A stretch of 64,000 bases of DNA. It comes from Clostridia bacterium (lineage in GTDB: Bacteria; Bacillota; Clostridia; Oscillospirales; Acutalibacteraceae). A program made the position numbers and the translations under genes. Where the stretch lies: NCBI GenBank assembly GCA_017625835.1, contig JAGAKF010000099.1:1-64000 (forward strand), given 5' to 3'. Positions 1 through 8,314 of this stretch are shown piece by piece. The notes beneath the pieces were generated by a model. It was not told the origin of the DNA. It did not search any database and was given only the letters and a program-made list of their open reading frames with translations. Numbering within the stretch: the first letter of the stretch is position 1; every line of letters begins with the position of its first letter.

Positions 1-46
1 AGGGATACTTCGTGAAAAGCTTGATTTTTCATAGTTTTTTGTAAAA

Positions 47-105
47 ATATCCCCCAGTCACGACTTCGTCGTGCCAGCCCCCTTTAGGCAAGGGGGCCTG
101 ATATC
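47..105. repeat. REP-like palindromic intergenic element
   Basis: Two adjacent perfect hairpins lie inside an outer inverted repeat. Hairpin one is CACGAC-TTC-GTCGTG (59-73). Hairpin two is GCCCCCTT with loop TAGGC and AAGGGGGC (77-97). ATATC at 47-51 can pair with GATAT at 100-104, giving a three-way cruciform. Elements of this general look are scattered between genes in Clostridia genomes (from memory), so it may be a non-autonomous repeat. I saw only one copy in this window. Confidence 0.5.
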
Positions 106-139
106 TGCAACATTGAAGATCCCTACAAACCCGAATTTG

Positions 140-170
140 TAAAAATTATAACCACCCGAAACGGGTGGCT
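140..170 (-). terminator. Terminator of the TetR operon
   Basis: On the minus strand CCACCCG-TTT-CGGGTGG (stem at 152-158 and 162-168) is followed by TTATAATTTTTA. It lies about 35 bases past the TetR stop codon. Confidence 0.5.
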
Positions 171-204
171 ATTGTTTGCAATATATACTTTGTCGTTGTG
201 TGGG

Positions 205-819
205 TTAATACGTTTTAATTAATTTCAGCAGTTCTGAGTTCATACCCAGAATGCATACTTTTATGATCTCTGAAATTTCTTCAAGCGGCTTTTTGCAGTC
301 ACCCTTCATCCATTCAAGACATACTGCGTTTATGCCGTTGAGATAATACATCATAACGTATTTTCTGTCTTCAACCGGATAATTAAATCTGTCCAGAATC
401 GGATTGAAAATATTGTTAAACATTCGTTTATATACATCTTCAAATCCCAGAATTTTTACACTTGACAGTGCTGTGAGAAAAATCTCTTTGTTTTCTTTGA
501 TATAAGTCAGATACGGAATCAGATACGTATCGTTTATAAAATTCAGTTCATCAAGTTCACAATCCGAAAGATTTAAAGCGATAGACTGCGTATTTTCCGA
601 GAAATACGAAAGAAAACCGTCAAGCATATATCTCGTTGTTTCATCAAGCAAATCGCCGATATGCTCGTAATGCAGATAGAACGTTGAACGGTTTACCCCT
701 GCTGTTTTGCACAGTTCGCTTACGGTGATGTATTCAATCGGCTTTTGTTTCAACAATTCAATCAGTGCAAGGTCCATTTTTATCGCCGTTCTGAAATATT
801 TACTTTCCGACTTGTTCAT
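205..819 (-). CDS. TetR/AcrR family transcriptional regulator
   Basis: A 204-residue protein with an N-terminal helix-turn-helix (about residues 30-55, containing ITVSELCKTAGVNRSTFYLH) typical of TetR repressors, followed by an all-helical ligand-binding and dimerisation region with no recognisable ligand signature. Length is normal for the family. The start is preceded by AAGGAGA. It lies 32 bases downstream of the small membrane protein at 852-1202 on the same strand, so the two probably form one operon; the regulator may control its own operon. The effector and targets cannot be read from the sequence. Confidence 0.85.
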   Translation of the reverse strand: MNKSESKYFRTAIKMDLALIELLKQKPIEYITVSELCKTAGVNRSTFYLHYEHIGDLLDETTRYMLDGFLSYFSENTQSIALNLSDCELDELNFINDTYLIPYLTYIKENKEIFLTALSSVKILGFEDVYKRMFNNIFNPILDRFNYPVEDRKYVMMYYLNGINAVCLEWMKGDCKKPLEEISEIIKVCILGMNSELLKLIKTY

Positions 820-851
820 AACAGACTCTCCTTACATTGAAATTTAATGCA

Positions 852-1202
852 TCAGCTTTCGCTGATTTCCTTTGCAAGCTGTACGATTTCAAAAGCATAC
901 TTTGACTTGTTTTTTTCGAGCATCTTTTTGTAAATCGGATAATTCACTCCGCAGCCTGCGAAACCGATGATTCCGATTATGATTCCTGCAACCATTCCTG
1001 CAACTCCGCTGCCGATTACCTGCATTGCAAGGCTCATACCCGTTCCTGCAACAAGAGCGGCAATAATTCCGAAAGTATAAGTAAATACCGTTGCGGGAAG
1101 TTTTGCTTTTCTGTCGAGCTTTTTAAGAGCCATAATTTTAGAATTTTCTTTTGGAGCGTAGTCCTTTGCGATTGATTCGGCTAAAATTTTATCTGTGTTC
1201 AT
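852..1202 (-). CDS. Small membrane protein of unknown function
   Basis: About 116 residues. The start at 1202 is chosen because it follows an excellent AAAAAGGAGG ribosome binding site; an upstream in-frame extension lacks one. The N-terminal 40 residues are charged. Two hydrophobic, glycine-rich segments (about 38-62 and 65-85) form a likely helical hairpin, followed by a lysine-rich cytosolic tail. No catalytic motif is visible. It is the first gene of a probable two-gene operon with the TetR regulator, so it may be the regulated membrane component. No family recognised. Confidence 0.7.
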   Translation of the reverse strand: MNTDKILAESIAKDYAPKENSKIMALKKLDRKAKLPATVFTYTFGIIAALVAGTGMSLAMQVIGSGVAGMVAGIIIGIIGFAGCGVNYPIYKKMLEKNKSKYAFEIVQLAKEISES

Positions 1203-1287
1203 TTTACGAACCTCCTTTTTGTTTTGCAGGATTATTTTACAAAATTGCGGAGATAAAATGAACAACAAGCTTTTTTCGGGTTGTCGA

Positions 1288-1322
1288 TTTCAAAGCGAAA
1301 CAAGGCAGAATAATCTGCCTTG
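1288..1322 (-). terminator. Probable terminator after the PHP gene
   Basis: A nine-base-pair stem CAAGGCAGA/TCTGCCTTG with a four-base loop (1301-1322) lies just past the PHP gene's stop and is followed on the minus strand by TTTCGCTTTG, a weak T-tract. Confidence 0.45.
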
Positions 1323-1327
1323 CCGTT

Positions 1328-2254
1328 TTAATCTTCAAAGAAAATCGGGTTTGTCCACGCGCGTCTGCCGTCCTTGTCGATTATGCAGGCGCGGATGTAT
1401 TTGTAATTTTCGGGGTCAATATCTGTCTCCGCGTGCGAAATCTGTCCACCCTCGTTACAGTAAATCTCCGTCGGGTGGCAGTCGCTGTAAAAATAAATCT
1501 TTTCGCACGGTTCGCAATCGAGATAAATATAACCGTTATCAAAGTAGAAATCCTTAATAACAGGACCGCAGGAAGAATAGAATCGGCCGTCCTTGATTGC
1601 TTCAAGGATTGATTTTACGTTATTCTCTGCGTTCACCATTACCCAACCTTTGCAGTGGTGGTGAGCCTGATGTCCGTCATCCGTCGCAACGCCCCAAATC
1701 TTTATGCCCTGTCCGAGAAGATCGTCCCAGTAAAGAGCATTTGTGTCCATATAATTTTCATCTGCTCCGCCCGAGTTCCAGATTTCCATAGCGACATTGC
1801 CCTTAAGCTTGTCAAAATAACGCGGAGGTGTTGAGCTCCACTCAGGGTGGCAATAGAAAGTAATATTGTTCTTTGAATGGATTTCATCAAGGTACGGCTG
1901 ATATTCGAACTGGTCTCTCGCAGTGCCGTTTGGAAGTTTTTCGTCCTGAGCGTAGCCGTTTGTCTCGTCATCGGGACCGAGGCATACGTGGTGGAAAGTA
2001 CGGAAGCCTTTGATTCGTTCAAAAGTATTGTCCACTTCCATACCCGGGATGATAGTTATTTCAACATCCTCGGCATAGTTTTTGTAGTTATATATATTAT
2101 GGTCAGTGATTGCCATAAAATCATATCCGTTTGCCTTATGAAGACGGATTACATCATCGGGCGCAACCTTGCCGTCCGAACGCGTTGTATGGCAGTGCAA
2201 TGCACCTTTAAGAATCTTGTTCTCACCTGTAAAAGCCTTTTGTCTTATAAACAT
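1328..2254 (-). CDS. PHP-domain metal-dependent phosphoesterase
   Basis: 308 residues. The metal-binding signatures of the PHP (polymerase and histidinol phosphatase) superfamily are in order: HCHTTRSDG near residue 21, TDHN near 50, PGMEV near 70, HPEW near 137 and a late ATDDGH motif near 190. There is no signal peptide, so it should be cytoplasmic. Known relatives hydrolyse phosphate esters or nucleoside phosphates; the substrate here is unknown. The start has a GGAGG site. The gene is divergent from a secreted metallophosphoesterase and next to glycoside hydrolases, which suggests accessory phosphate-ester metabolism, but this is inference. Confidence 0.8.
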   Translation of the reverse strand: MFIRQKAFTGENKILKGALHCHTTRSDGKVAPDDVIRLHKANGYDFMAITDHNIYNYKNYAEDVEITIIPGMEVDNTFERIKGFRTFHHVCLGPDDETNGYAQDEKLPNGTARDQFEYQPYLDEIHSKNNITFYCHPEWSSTPPRYFDKLKGNVAMEIWNSGGADENYMDTNALYWDDLLGQGIKIWGVATDDGHQAHHHCKGWVMVNAENNVKSILEAIKDGRFYSSCGPVIKDFYFDNGYIYLDCEPCEKIYFYSDCHPTEIYCNEGGQISHAETDIDPENYKYIRACIIDKDGRRAWTNPIFFED

Positions 2255-2341
2255 TCTGACTCCTCCTTTTTAAAAATTATAACAGAGTGCTTTTTAGTTT
2301 TCAATAATTTTTCTTTATGTAAAAAAGTTTATATGTTTTAC

Positions 2342-2370
2342 TTGCGAAATCAGAATATTTTGTGTATACT
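2342..2370 (+). promoter_or_regulatory. Sigma-A-type promoter for the metallophosphoesterase
   Basis: TTGCGA and TATACT are separated by exactly 17 bases, about 30 bases upstream of the start at 2401. Confidence 0.5.
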
Positions 2371-2400
2371 TATTTCATTAAAAAAGGAAAGGAAATTACT

Positions 2401-3339
2401 ATGACTCAGATTTTTGCTTTTTTCATGGCACTTGTTATGACTCTCGTTCCCTTTGCAGGCAGAGGCCCCAAAAACGCAGACGAGATTCTTCTCAACGTTT
2501 CAATTATTTCGGACACACATCTTGACGCTCGTTTCCCCGGCGGCAAGCTCAACCTTGAAAGAGGTCTTCGCGATATGAACAAGTTCGACAACGATGCGGT
2601 TATCGTTGCAGGCGACCTCACAAACTACGGCGACGAAGCTTCAGTTAAGTATTTCTATGACATTATGCAGGGCAGCTGCGACGCTGAAAACTGGATTGTT
2701 GCAACGGGTAACCACGAGATCGGACACCCCGAAGAATTCACAAACGAAGAAGCAAGACAGAACTTCATCAAGTACCACAACGAATATACAGGTCAGAACA
2801 TCGAAAACGCTTATTACAGCATCGACGTTAACGGCTATACTTTCATCATTCTCTGTGATCAGAGTGAGGACAACTGGGACAGCTGCGACATCTACGACGA
2901 TCAGGTAGCTTTCCTTGACGCAGAGCTTGCACGAGGCACAGCAGAAGGCAAACCCGTTTTTGTTGTTTGTCACGTTCCCGTTGAGGGTGCAAACGGCCAG
3001 GATATGATCTACGAAGACGGCGGTCTTGACGAATATTCTGAGGTTGTTAAAACAACAATGGAAAAATACGAAAACGTTTTCTTCATCAGCGGTCACGTTC
3101 ATACAGGTATCAACGGCCACCTTTCACAGGAGCTCTTCGGAATTTCCTGCGTTGAAAGCGAGAACGGCGTAACTTACGTTAACCTTCCGACATACGGCAT
3201 CGTTAACCGTTACGGTATTCCTTGGAACGGCATGGGTTTCCAGATGGAAGTTTACGAAGACGAGGTTATCTTCAGAGCCAGAAAGTTCAACACTTCAAGA
3301 TGGTACGGATTCTACGAATTCAACATCGATCTTGTATAA
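2401..3339 (+). CDS. Secreted calcineurin-like metallophosphoesterase
   Basis: 312 residues from the ATG at 2401, which follows AAAGGAAAGG; the longer in-frame reading has no such site. The first 20 residues (starting MTQIFAFFMALVMTLVPF) form a signal peptide or membrane anchor. The metallophosphatase blocks follow: ISDTHLD near 36, GDLTNYG near 68, GNHEIGH near 102, a His in the VVCHVP region near 200 and GHVHTGING near 235. These bind the dinuclear metal centre. The protein probably acts outside the membrane on a phosphomonoester, phosphodiester or nucleotide. It is a single-gene unit with its own promoter and terminator, next to glycan-degradation genes. Confidence 0.85.
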   Translation: MTQIFAFFMALVMTLVPFAGRGPKNADEILLNVSIISDTHLDARFPGGKLNLERGLRDMNKFDNDAVIVAGDLTNYGDEASVKYFYDIMQGSCDAENWIVATGNHEIGHPEEFTNEEARQNFIKYHNEYTGQNIENAYYSIDVNGYTFIILCDQSEDNWDSCDIYDDQVAFLDAELARGTAEGKPVFVVCHVPVEGANGQDMIYEDGGLDEYSEVVKTTMEKYENVFFISGHVHTGINGHLSQELFGISCVESENGVTYVNLPTYGIVNRYGIPWNGMGFQMEVYEDEVIFRARKFNTSRWYGFYEFNIDLV

Positions 3340-3356
3340 AACATAACATAAAATTA

Positions 3357-3390
3357 ATCGGCTTGCGATTTGTAAGCCGATTTTTATTTT
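3357..3390 (+). terminator. Terminator of the metallophosphoesterase gene
   Basis: The stem ATCGGCTT/AAGCCGAT (3357-3364 and 3374-3381) is followed by TTTTATTTT. Confidence 0.75.
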
Positions 3391-3392
3391 AC

Positions 3393-3421
3393 TTGTCTTT
3401 AATCCTCATTTGTGCTAATAT
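3393..3421 (+). promoter_or_regulatory. Sigma-A-type promoter of the GH29 gene
   Basis: TTGTCT and TAATAT with 17-base spacing, immediately after the preceding terminator and 34 bases before the start. Confidence 0.55.
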
Positions 3422-3454
3422 AAAAGTCAATAAACTTCGCAGGAGGTTGAACCA

Positions 3455-5161
3455 ATGACACTGAATGAAAAACTTAATTCTCTCGGTTTAAAGGCTATGT
3501 CACCTGCCCCGACTAAACGTCAGGTCGAGTGGCTTCAAAGAGAAAAATCAATCTTCTTCCATTTCGGAATGAATACTTTTACAAATATGGAATGGGGCGA
3601 CGGAACGGAAAGCCCGTCGATTTTTAACCCCGGACAGCTTGACTGCAGACAGTGGATCAGAACGATCAGCGATGCAGGCTTCAAGGCGGCTATACTTACG
3701 GCAAAGCATCACGACGGATTCTGCCTCTGGCCGAGCAAATACACCGAACACAGCATCAAAAACTCGCCTTACAAAAACGGTCAGGGCGACATTGTAAAGG
3801 AATTTACGGGTGCGTGTGCCGAATTCGGAGTAAAGGCAGGAATTTACCTTTCCCCCTGGGACAGACACGAAAAAACGTGGAGCACTGCCGATTACGACGA
3901 TTTTTACGTCGGACAGCTGACCGAGCTCCTGACAAACTACGGCAAAATATGGGAAGTGTGGTGGGACGGCTCACAGAGCAGAAACATTACATATGACTGG
4001 AAGCGTTACACAGACACAATTCATACTCTTCAGCCCGATGCGGTTATCTTTGGCTCGCTCGGCGCTGAGCCTTACGTTGAGGCGCGTTGGGTCGGCAACG
4101 AAAGTGGTTTTGCGGGCAATCCGTGCTGGTCGACGATTGATTCAGAAAGCATAATCAAGGAAGCCACAAGCGAACTCAACAGCGGTAAAGTCGACGGTAA
4201 CCGTTTTCTTCCTGCAGAAGCCGACGTTTCAATCCGTCCCGGCTGGTTCTACCACACGGAGCAGGACAGCGAGGTTCGTGACGTTAAAAATCTTCTGCGT
4301 CTGTGGTTCTTATCCTGCGGAAGAAACGCGAGCCTTCTGCTTAACCTTCCGCCCGACAGAAGAGGTCTTGTTCACGAAAACGACGCCGAGAGTCTTATTG
4401 AATTCAACCGTGTGCTTGAAGCATCTCTCAGCATTGACTTTGCAAAAGGTGCAAAAGCTACGGCTGACAGCATAAGAGACATTTCCTGCAACGCGGAAAA
4501 TCTGTTAAGCGATGACAGAAACGAATTTTATGCCTCAGAGGATAGCTGCAAAACGCCCGAAATTATATTCACGCTTGACGGTGAAAAAACATTCAACACT
4601 TTTGTGCTTGAGGAAGTTATTGAACTCGGTCACCGCGTTACGGGATTCGAAGTAGGTGCAGAAATTGGCGGAGAGTGGCAGCTCCTTTTCAAAGGCGAAT
4701 GCATCGGCTACCGCAGTGCGCAGCATTTCCCGACCGTTACAACAAGCAAGGTGAAAATAAAAATCACGGATGCACTGTATGCACCCGTACTGCGAAAATT
4801 CAGCCTGCATAAATTTGATGAAAGCTTGCTTCTGGAAAAGGAATATGCTTTAAGCGATGAGAATATCCTCGACAGTACAACAGCAAAGATAACACGTGAA
4901 GGAAATGAATTTGACCTTCACCTCGGCGGAATTATTCCGTTTAATCTCATCACAATTGAAGCCCCTGAATGCAAAAAAATTGACATCAGCCTTTACAACG
5001 GTTTTGATTTTGAGCCGTGCAACGCAACCGTAACATACAAAGATTCTCTGATAAAAGCAGAATTTGAAAAGCCGATCGGTTGGTGCTACAGGATCAGAAT
5101 TATCCTGGCGGATGATTGTGCAAATTACGACGATGTTAAACTCGGAGTTTACTTGAAATAA
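3455..5161 (+). CDS. GH29 family alpha-L-fucosidase
   Basis: 568 residues, no signal peptide, so probably cytoplasmic. The catalytic TIM barrel fills residues 20-340, with the family landmarks FHFGMNTF near 35, AKHHDGFCLW near 83 and VWWDGS near 168, whose aspartate (about D171) is the expected nucleophile. The C-terminal 200 residues are beta-rich; about residues 365-455 resemble a discoidin/CBM32-like sandwich. Family enzymes release terminal alpha-L-fucose from plant or mucin glycans. The start is fixed by AGGAGGT seven bases upstream. A cytosolic enzyme implies that fucosylated oligosaccharides are imported first. Exact linkage specificity cannot be told. Confidence 0.88.
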   Translation: MTLNEKLNSLGLKAMSPAPTKRQVEWLQREKSIFFHFGMNTFTNMEWGDGTESPSIFNPGQLDCRQWIRTISDAGFKAAILTAKHHDGFCLWPSKYTEHSIKNSPYKNGQGDIVKEFTGACAEFGVKAGIYLSPWDRHEKTWSTADYDDFYVGQLTELLTNYGKIWEVWWDGSQSRNITYDWKRYTDTIHTLQPDAVIFGSLGAEPYVEARWVGNESGFAGNPCWSTIDSESIIKEATSELNSGKVDGNRFLPAEADVSIRPGWFYHTEQDSEVRDVKNLLRLWFLSCGRNASLLLNLPPDRRGLVHENDAESLIEFNRVLEASLSIDFAKGAKATADSIRDISCNAENLLSDDRNEFYASEDSCKTPEIIFTLDGEKTFNTFVLEEVIELGHRVTGFEVGAEIGGEWQLLFKGECIGYRSAQHFPTVTTSKVKIKITDALYAPVLRKFSLHKFDESLLLEKEYALSDENILDSTTAKITREGNEFDLHLGGIIPFNLITIEAPECKKIDISLYNGFDFEPCNATVTYKDSLIKAEFEKPIGWCYRIRIILADDCANYDDVKLGVYLK

Positions 5162-5164
5162 ACA

Positions 5165-5200
5165 AAAATGAACGCGCCCTGACGGACGCGTTCTTGTTTT
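5165..5200. terminator. Bidirectional terminator between GH29 and DUF4838 genes
   Basis: GAACGCG/CGCGTTC stem with a ten-base loop (5170-5193) flanked by AACAAAAAT on one side and TTGTTTTT on the other. It serves both convergent genes. Confidence 0.7.
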
Positions 5201-7104
5201 TATCTGAAGAAATAATAAATCTTTTCAAGCACACCGTAAAACTTCATAAAATACGGGTCGATGAAATCCCAGTAAACCTCATCATAAAGCGTTGACCACT
5301 TGAACGGAGCGCGGATGTAATGAAGAATCTCGCAGGTTGACAAATCACGTGCACGTGTACCTTCGCCGATAACCTTAATATTCATCTCTACAAGGTCGTC
5401 GTAAAGGTCATCCTGTGCCGTCATCCACTCATACATCGGTCTGAGACGTGAGAACTCAACCTTATGATTTGCGCATTTCCAATATCTCCAGGAAAGCTCA
5501 GAACGTCGGATTTCTTCAACCTGAGCGTCTGTCTGAGCCTCTTCATACGCCATCTGCCAAAGCTCATCGCAACGCTTGATATCCTTATTCTTCATTCCGT
5601 AGAGCGTTTCTTCTGCCTTCTGGTAAATGCTGAGATGCTTGCAATTTGTTACTGCGTGCTCAGTCATAATATCAAGGAATTCCTTGATGTGTCGTCCGCC
5701 CGGGCCGTAAACCGCCTCGAGGTAACCGATCATTTCTGCTTCATAATCCATATACGGATCTTTGAGAAGCTGAGAGAGAAGATACGTTCTCATTTCCGCA
5801 AATTCAGCGTCACAGTCGGCAATATAATAGTTACCTTCCTCGTAGACACCTTTGACGTTGTTCTCTGCAAAGATCTGAACATTTCTCTGCATAACACCAA
5901 AGTTCGGGAAGATACAGCAGGTTTCACTGTAATTGTTAACATAATCCCAGATATAAACTCTGTCGCAGATCTTGCCCCAGTCGGAAAGGTCCTTCATAAA
6001 ATCAACATTAAGCTCACACTTCGCATCATCCAACGTGTGGCCGAAGCAACATTCGATTGAACAGAGTCTTACGATAACGTCCTCTCTCGGCACAACCTTG
6101 GTCGGAGTTTTTCTTGTGTACTGATAAGCAAAGGTATCGAAAACAATATTGTCATATTTGCCCGTTGCCTTGACTCTTTCCGCGATCGTGTTTACAAAAT
6201 TGATCATCGTACCCGCGTGCGAACCGTTTTCGTTATCAATGGCTGCACAGTTTTCACATTCACAATAAAGCTGGTTATCGTGCTGAGTAAGAGAAACAAT
6301 CTGCATGCTCTTTTCGGGAACGTGTTCCCTTTCAAGAAGTTCGATAACTTCGTTGTAAACAACATCTATTGTGTCGGGATTTGTAAGGCAAAGCTGGTCA
6401 GGCACTCTTTTGCCACCGTGAAGAGCAAAGTATTCGGGATGCTCTGCAAAATATTTTTCGCCGTTACAATAATAAGTTACAAGAGTGTGGGCAAAATTAC
6501 CGATATAGCCGACATCGTCGCCCTGCTCTGCAGAAAGGTCACGGTAAACGCCGCCGCTCTGTCCGTTTGCGATTGAGAATTCAGCGTCGCGTGAAGAAGC
6601 TGTATCCGTTTCCGTATATTCAAAATACGGGGTGTATTTTACGTCAATTCCGCTTTCGACAGTCAATTCTGCAATTTCGGGGATTTTGATGATATTCGTT
6701 TCGTACCATCTGCATCCGCAATAGTCTTCGAGGAAGCCGTAAACGCCGTAGATAGTTCCTCGTGTGCCGTAGCCTGCGATAACGAGCTTGTCGGCATCAG
6801 ATTTAATAACATAGCTTCCGTTTTTGGGGTTTTCGAATCCGACAGAAGCTCTGTTCGTCTCGCCGACCACAATTTCTTTTGCCTGAACTTCAGAATCATC
6901 GGTAATAACGGCAATGTCTTTACCTATGATCTTTTCGAGATAGTATTCAAGTTTTTCTGCTGCATAAAGATCCGTTACCGAAGCATTTTTGCCGACAACG
7001 ATAACTGCATCTGTAACATTAAAGACCATTGATGTCGCCCCCACTGTTGAGCCAAGAGAGAAAATAAACATAAGTGCAAGTAAAACAGATATAATCTTTT
7101 TCAT
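5200..7104 (-). CDS. Exported DUF4838 glycosidase-like protein
   Basis: 634 residues with a clear signal peptide (MKKIISVLLALMFIFSL, cleavage near residue 23). Residues 30-145 look like the alpha/beta domain that precedes the barrel in GH20 and GH67 enzymes, containing VVGKNASVTDLYAAEKL. The middle (about 150-450) matches the DUF4838 pattern, with LTQHDNQLYCECENC and ending around IADCDAEF. Function in the family is not established; it is presumed to be a glycan hydrolase. It lies 21 bases behind the GH43 gene in the same operon. The last 20 residues form an unusual aromatic helix similar to the GH43 tail. Confidence 0.78.
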   Translation of the reverse strand: MKKIISVLLALMFIFSLGSTVGATSMVFNVTDAVIVVGKNASVTDLYAAEKLEYYLEKIIGKDIAVITDDSEVQAKEIVVGETNRASVGFENPKNGSYVIKSDADKLVIAGYGTRGTIYGVYGFLEDYCGCRWYETNIIKIPEIAELTVESGIDVKYTPYFEYTETDTASSRDAEFSIANGQSGGVYRDLSAEQGDDVGYIGNFAHTLVTYYCNGEKYFAEHPEYFALHGGKRVPDQLCLTNPDTIDVVYNEVIELLEREHVPEKSMQIVSLTQHDNQLYCECENCAAIDNENGSHAGTMINFVNTIAERVKATGKYDNIVFDTFAYQYTRKTPTKVVPREDVIVRLCSIECCFGHTLDDAKCELNVDFMKDLSDWGKICDRVYIWDYVNNYSETCCIFPNFGVMQRNVQIFAENNVKGVYEEGNYYIADCDAEFAEMRTYLLSQLLKDPYMDYEAEMIGYLEAVYGPGGRHIKEFLDIMTEHAVTNCKHLSIYQKAEETLYGMKNKDIKRCDELWQMAYEEAQTDAQVEEIRRSELSWRYWKCANHKVEFSRLRPMYEWMTAQDDLYDDLVEMNIKVIGEGTRARDLSTCEILHYIRAPFKWSTLYDEVYWDFIDPYFMKFYGVLEKIYYFFR

Positions 7105-7125
7105 TTCATCACCCCTGAATTAATT

Positions 7126-8184
7126 TTAAAAGGAAATAAACCTGTAAATATCATTAAGGATTTCAACTAAGAAGAAGTATATGTTGTAAAAGCCATTGGA
7201 AATTCTGTCCGTCACACAGCCGAGAAACTCTTTTTTATCTATTTCTATAAAACTTCCGGTATCTTCAATCGGAATAAATTTTGCAGTTTCAAAAAGTTCT
7301 TCTGAATATCCGTTTGGTGAATGAATAGACATCATAAGCTGACCGTCAAGCGTTTCAAAAATCATCGGATGACCACCGTCAAGCTGATTTTTGGTTTGCT
7401 TGTAAAATGCTTTTGGATGCTGAAGCCAGTTGCCGTCGATCTTTCCGTTATCGGAAACAGCCATTCCTACCGCATATCCGCCCGATCTTGCCGCGTTTGA
7501 CCAAAGCATAATGAGTTTACCTTTTGACGTTTTATAAACAAACGGTCCGTCTGTAATGTTACCTTTTGTCCATATATGTTTATTTGCTCTGAAAATCATT
7601 TTCGGTTCAGAGATAAAATGAGTAAGATCGTCGCTGAGCTTTGCAACGGACATTTCACCGATTTCATCGGGACTTGAAGTCCATTCATTTACGAATACCA
7701 TCCACGGCTGACCCTCTTCGTCAACGTAAAGCGTGCCGTCGATGCAGTCCGTATTTTTCGGAGTTACGTGACCGTCAGAAATAAGTTCAAACGGACCCAT
7801 CGGAGATTCGGATTTAAAAACTGCCGTTCCCCTTTTCTCGCTTGCCCGCGAACGGTACGTTGCAAAAAGGTAGAAAGCACCGTTATAATAATGGCACTCA
7901 GGTGCCCAAAAGTCACAATAACCGTCAAAAGACTCGTCGGGTGAAAAGATCTGAATTTTTTCTGACCAGTTTTCAAGATCCTCACTTACGACACAGCCGT
8001 AGCCTTCACCCTGACTCAGGCAAGTACCGTACATATAATACTTACCTTCATACACAAGAACAAACGGATCGCGAATCCTCAGATCTTCCGTTTTCGTTGG
8101 ATAGTCCTGCTTCGCTGCGACACACGGAACGAAGCAACCCGCAAATACTATCAGGCTTAATAAAACTGCTAAAAACTTTTTCAC
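7126..8184 (-). CDS. Exported GH43-type glycoside hydrolase
   Basis: About 352 residues from a GTG start at 8184, preceded by GGGAGTGATT eight bases away; a longer reading from a TTG at 8202 has no ribosome binding site. The signal sequence KKFLAVLLSLIVFAGC could be cleaved as a secreted protein or, less certainly, a lipoprotein (a Phe sits at the -3 position). The five-bladed propeller signs of GH43 are present: LRIRDPFV (base Asp near 38), FWAPECHYY near 93, DCIDGTLY near 147 and ITDGPFVYK near 210. The usual general-acid Glu is Asp here. The family acts on arabinose- or xylose-containing polysaccharides. First gene of a two-gene operon with the DUF4838 protein. Confidence 0.82.
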   Translation of the reverse strand: MKKFLAVLLSLIVFAGCFVPCVAAKQDYPTKTEDLRIRDPFVLVYEGKYYMYGTCLSQGEGYGCVVSEDLENWSEKIQIFSPDESFDGYCDFWAPECHYYNGAFYLFATYRSRASEKRGTAVFKSESPMGPFELISDGHVTPKNTDCIDGTLYVDEEGQPWMVFVNEWTSSPDEIGEMSVAKLSDDLTHFISEPKMIFRANKHIWTKGNITDGPFVYKTSKGKLIMLWSNAARSGGYAVGMAVSDNGKIDGNWLQHPKAFYKQTKNQLDGGHPMIFETLDGQLMMSIHSPNGYSEELFETAKFIPIEDTGSFIEIDKKEFLGCVTDRISNGFYNIYFFLVEILNDIYRFISF

Positions 8185-8214
8185 AGCAATCACTCCCAAC
8201 AAGTTTATATTTAT

Positions 8215-8243
8215 ATATTAGCATAATGTTTTTCCGTTTTCAA
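8215..8243 (-). promoter_or_regulatory. Promoter of the GH43-DUF4838 operon
   Basis: Minus strand TTGAAA (8243-8238) and TAATAT (8220-8215) with 17-base spacing, about 30 bases before the GTG start. It sits back-to-back with the GH42 promoter. Confidence 0.6.
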
Positions 8244-8261
8244 CAACTTAGCTGTTTGTTA

Positions 8262-8290
8262 TTGAAAAAACAAATACGTTTTGATAGAAT
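8262..8290 (+). promoter_or_regulatory. Promoter of the GH42 gene
   Basis: TTGAAA and TAGAAT with 17-base spacing, 24 bases before the start. The divergent arrangement with the GH43 promoter leaves only about 20 bases between the two -35 boxes, so shared control is plausible. Confidence 0.6.
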
Positions 8291-8314
8291 GGTAAAAATG
8301 CAAGGAGTGGTTTT

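Noticed and set aside
8184..8184. GH43 as a definite lipoprotein
   Set aside because: The FAGC sequence is only a marginal lipobox (Phe at -3); ordinary secretion is equally likely.
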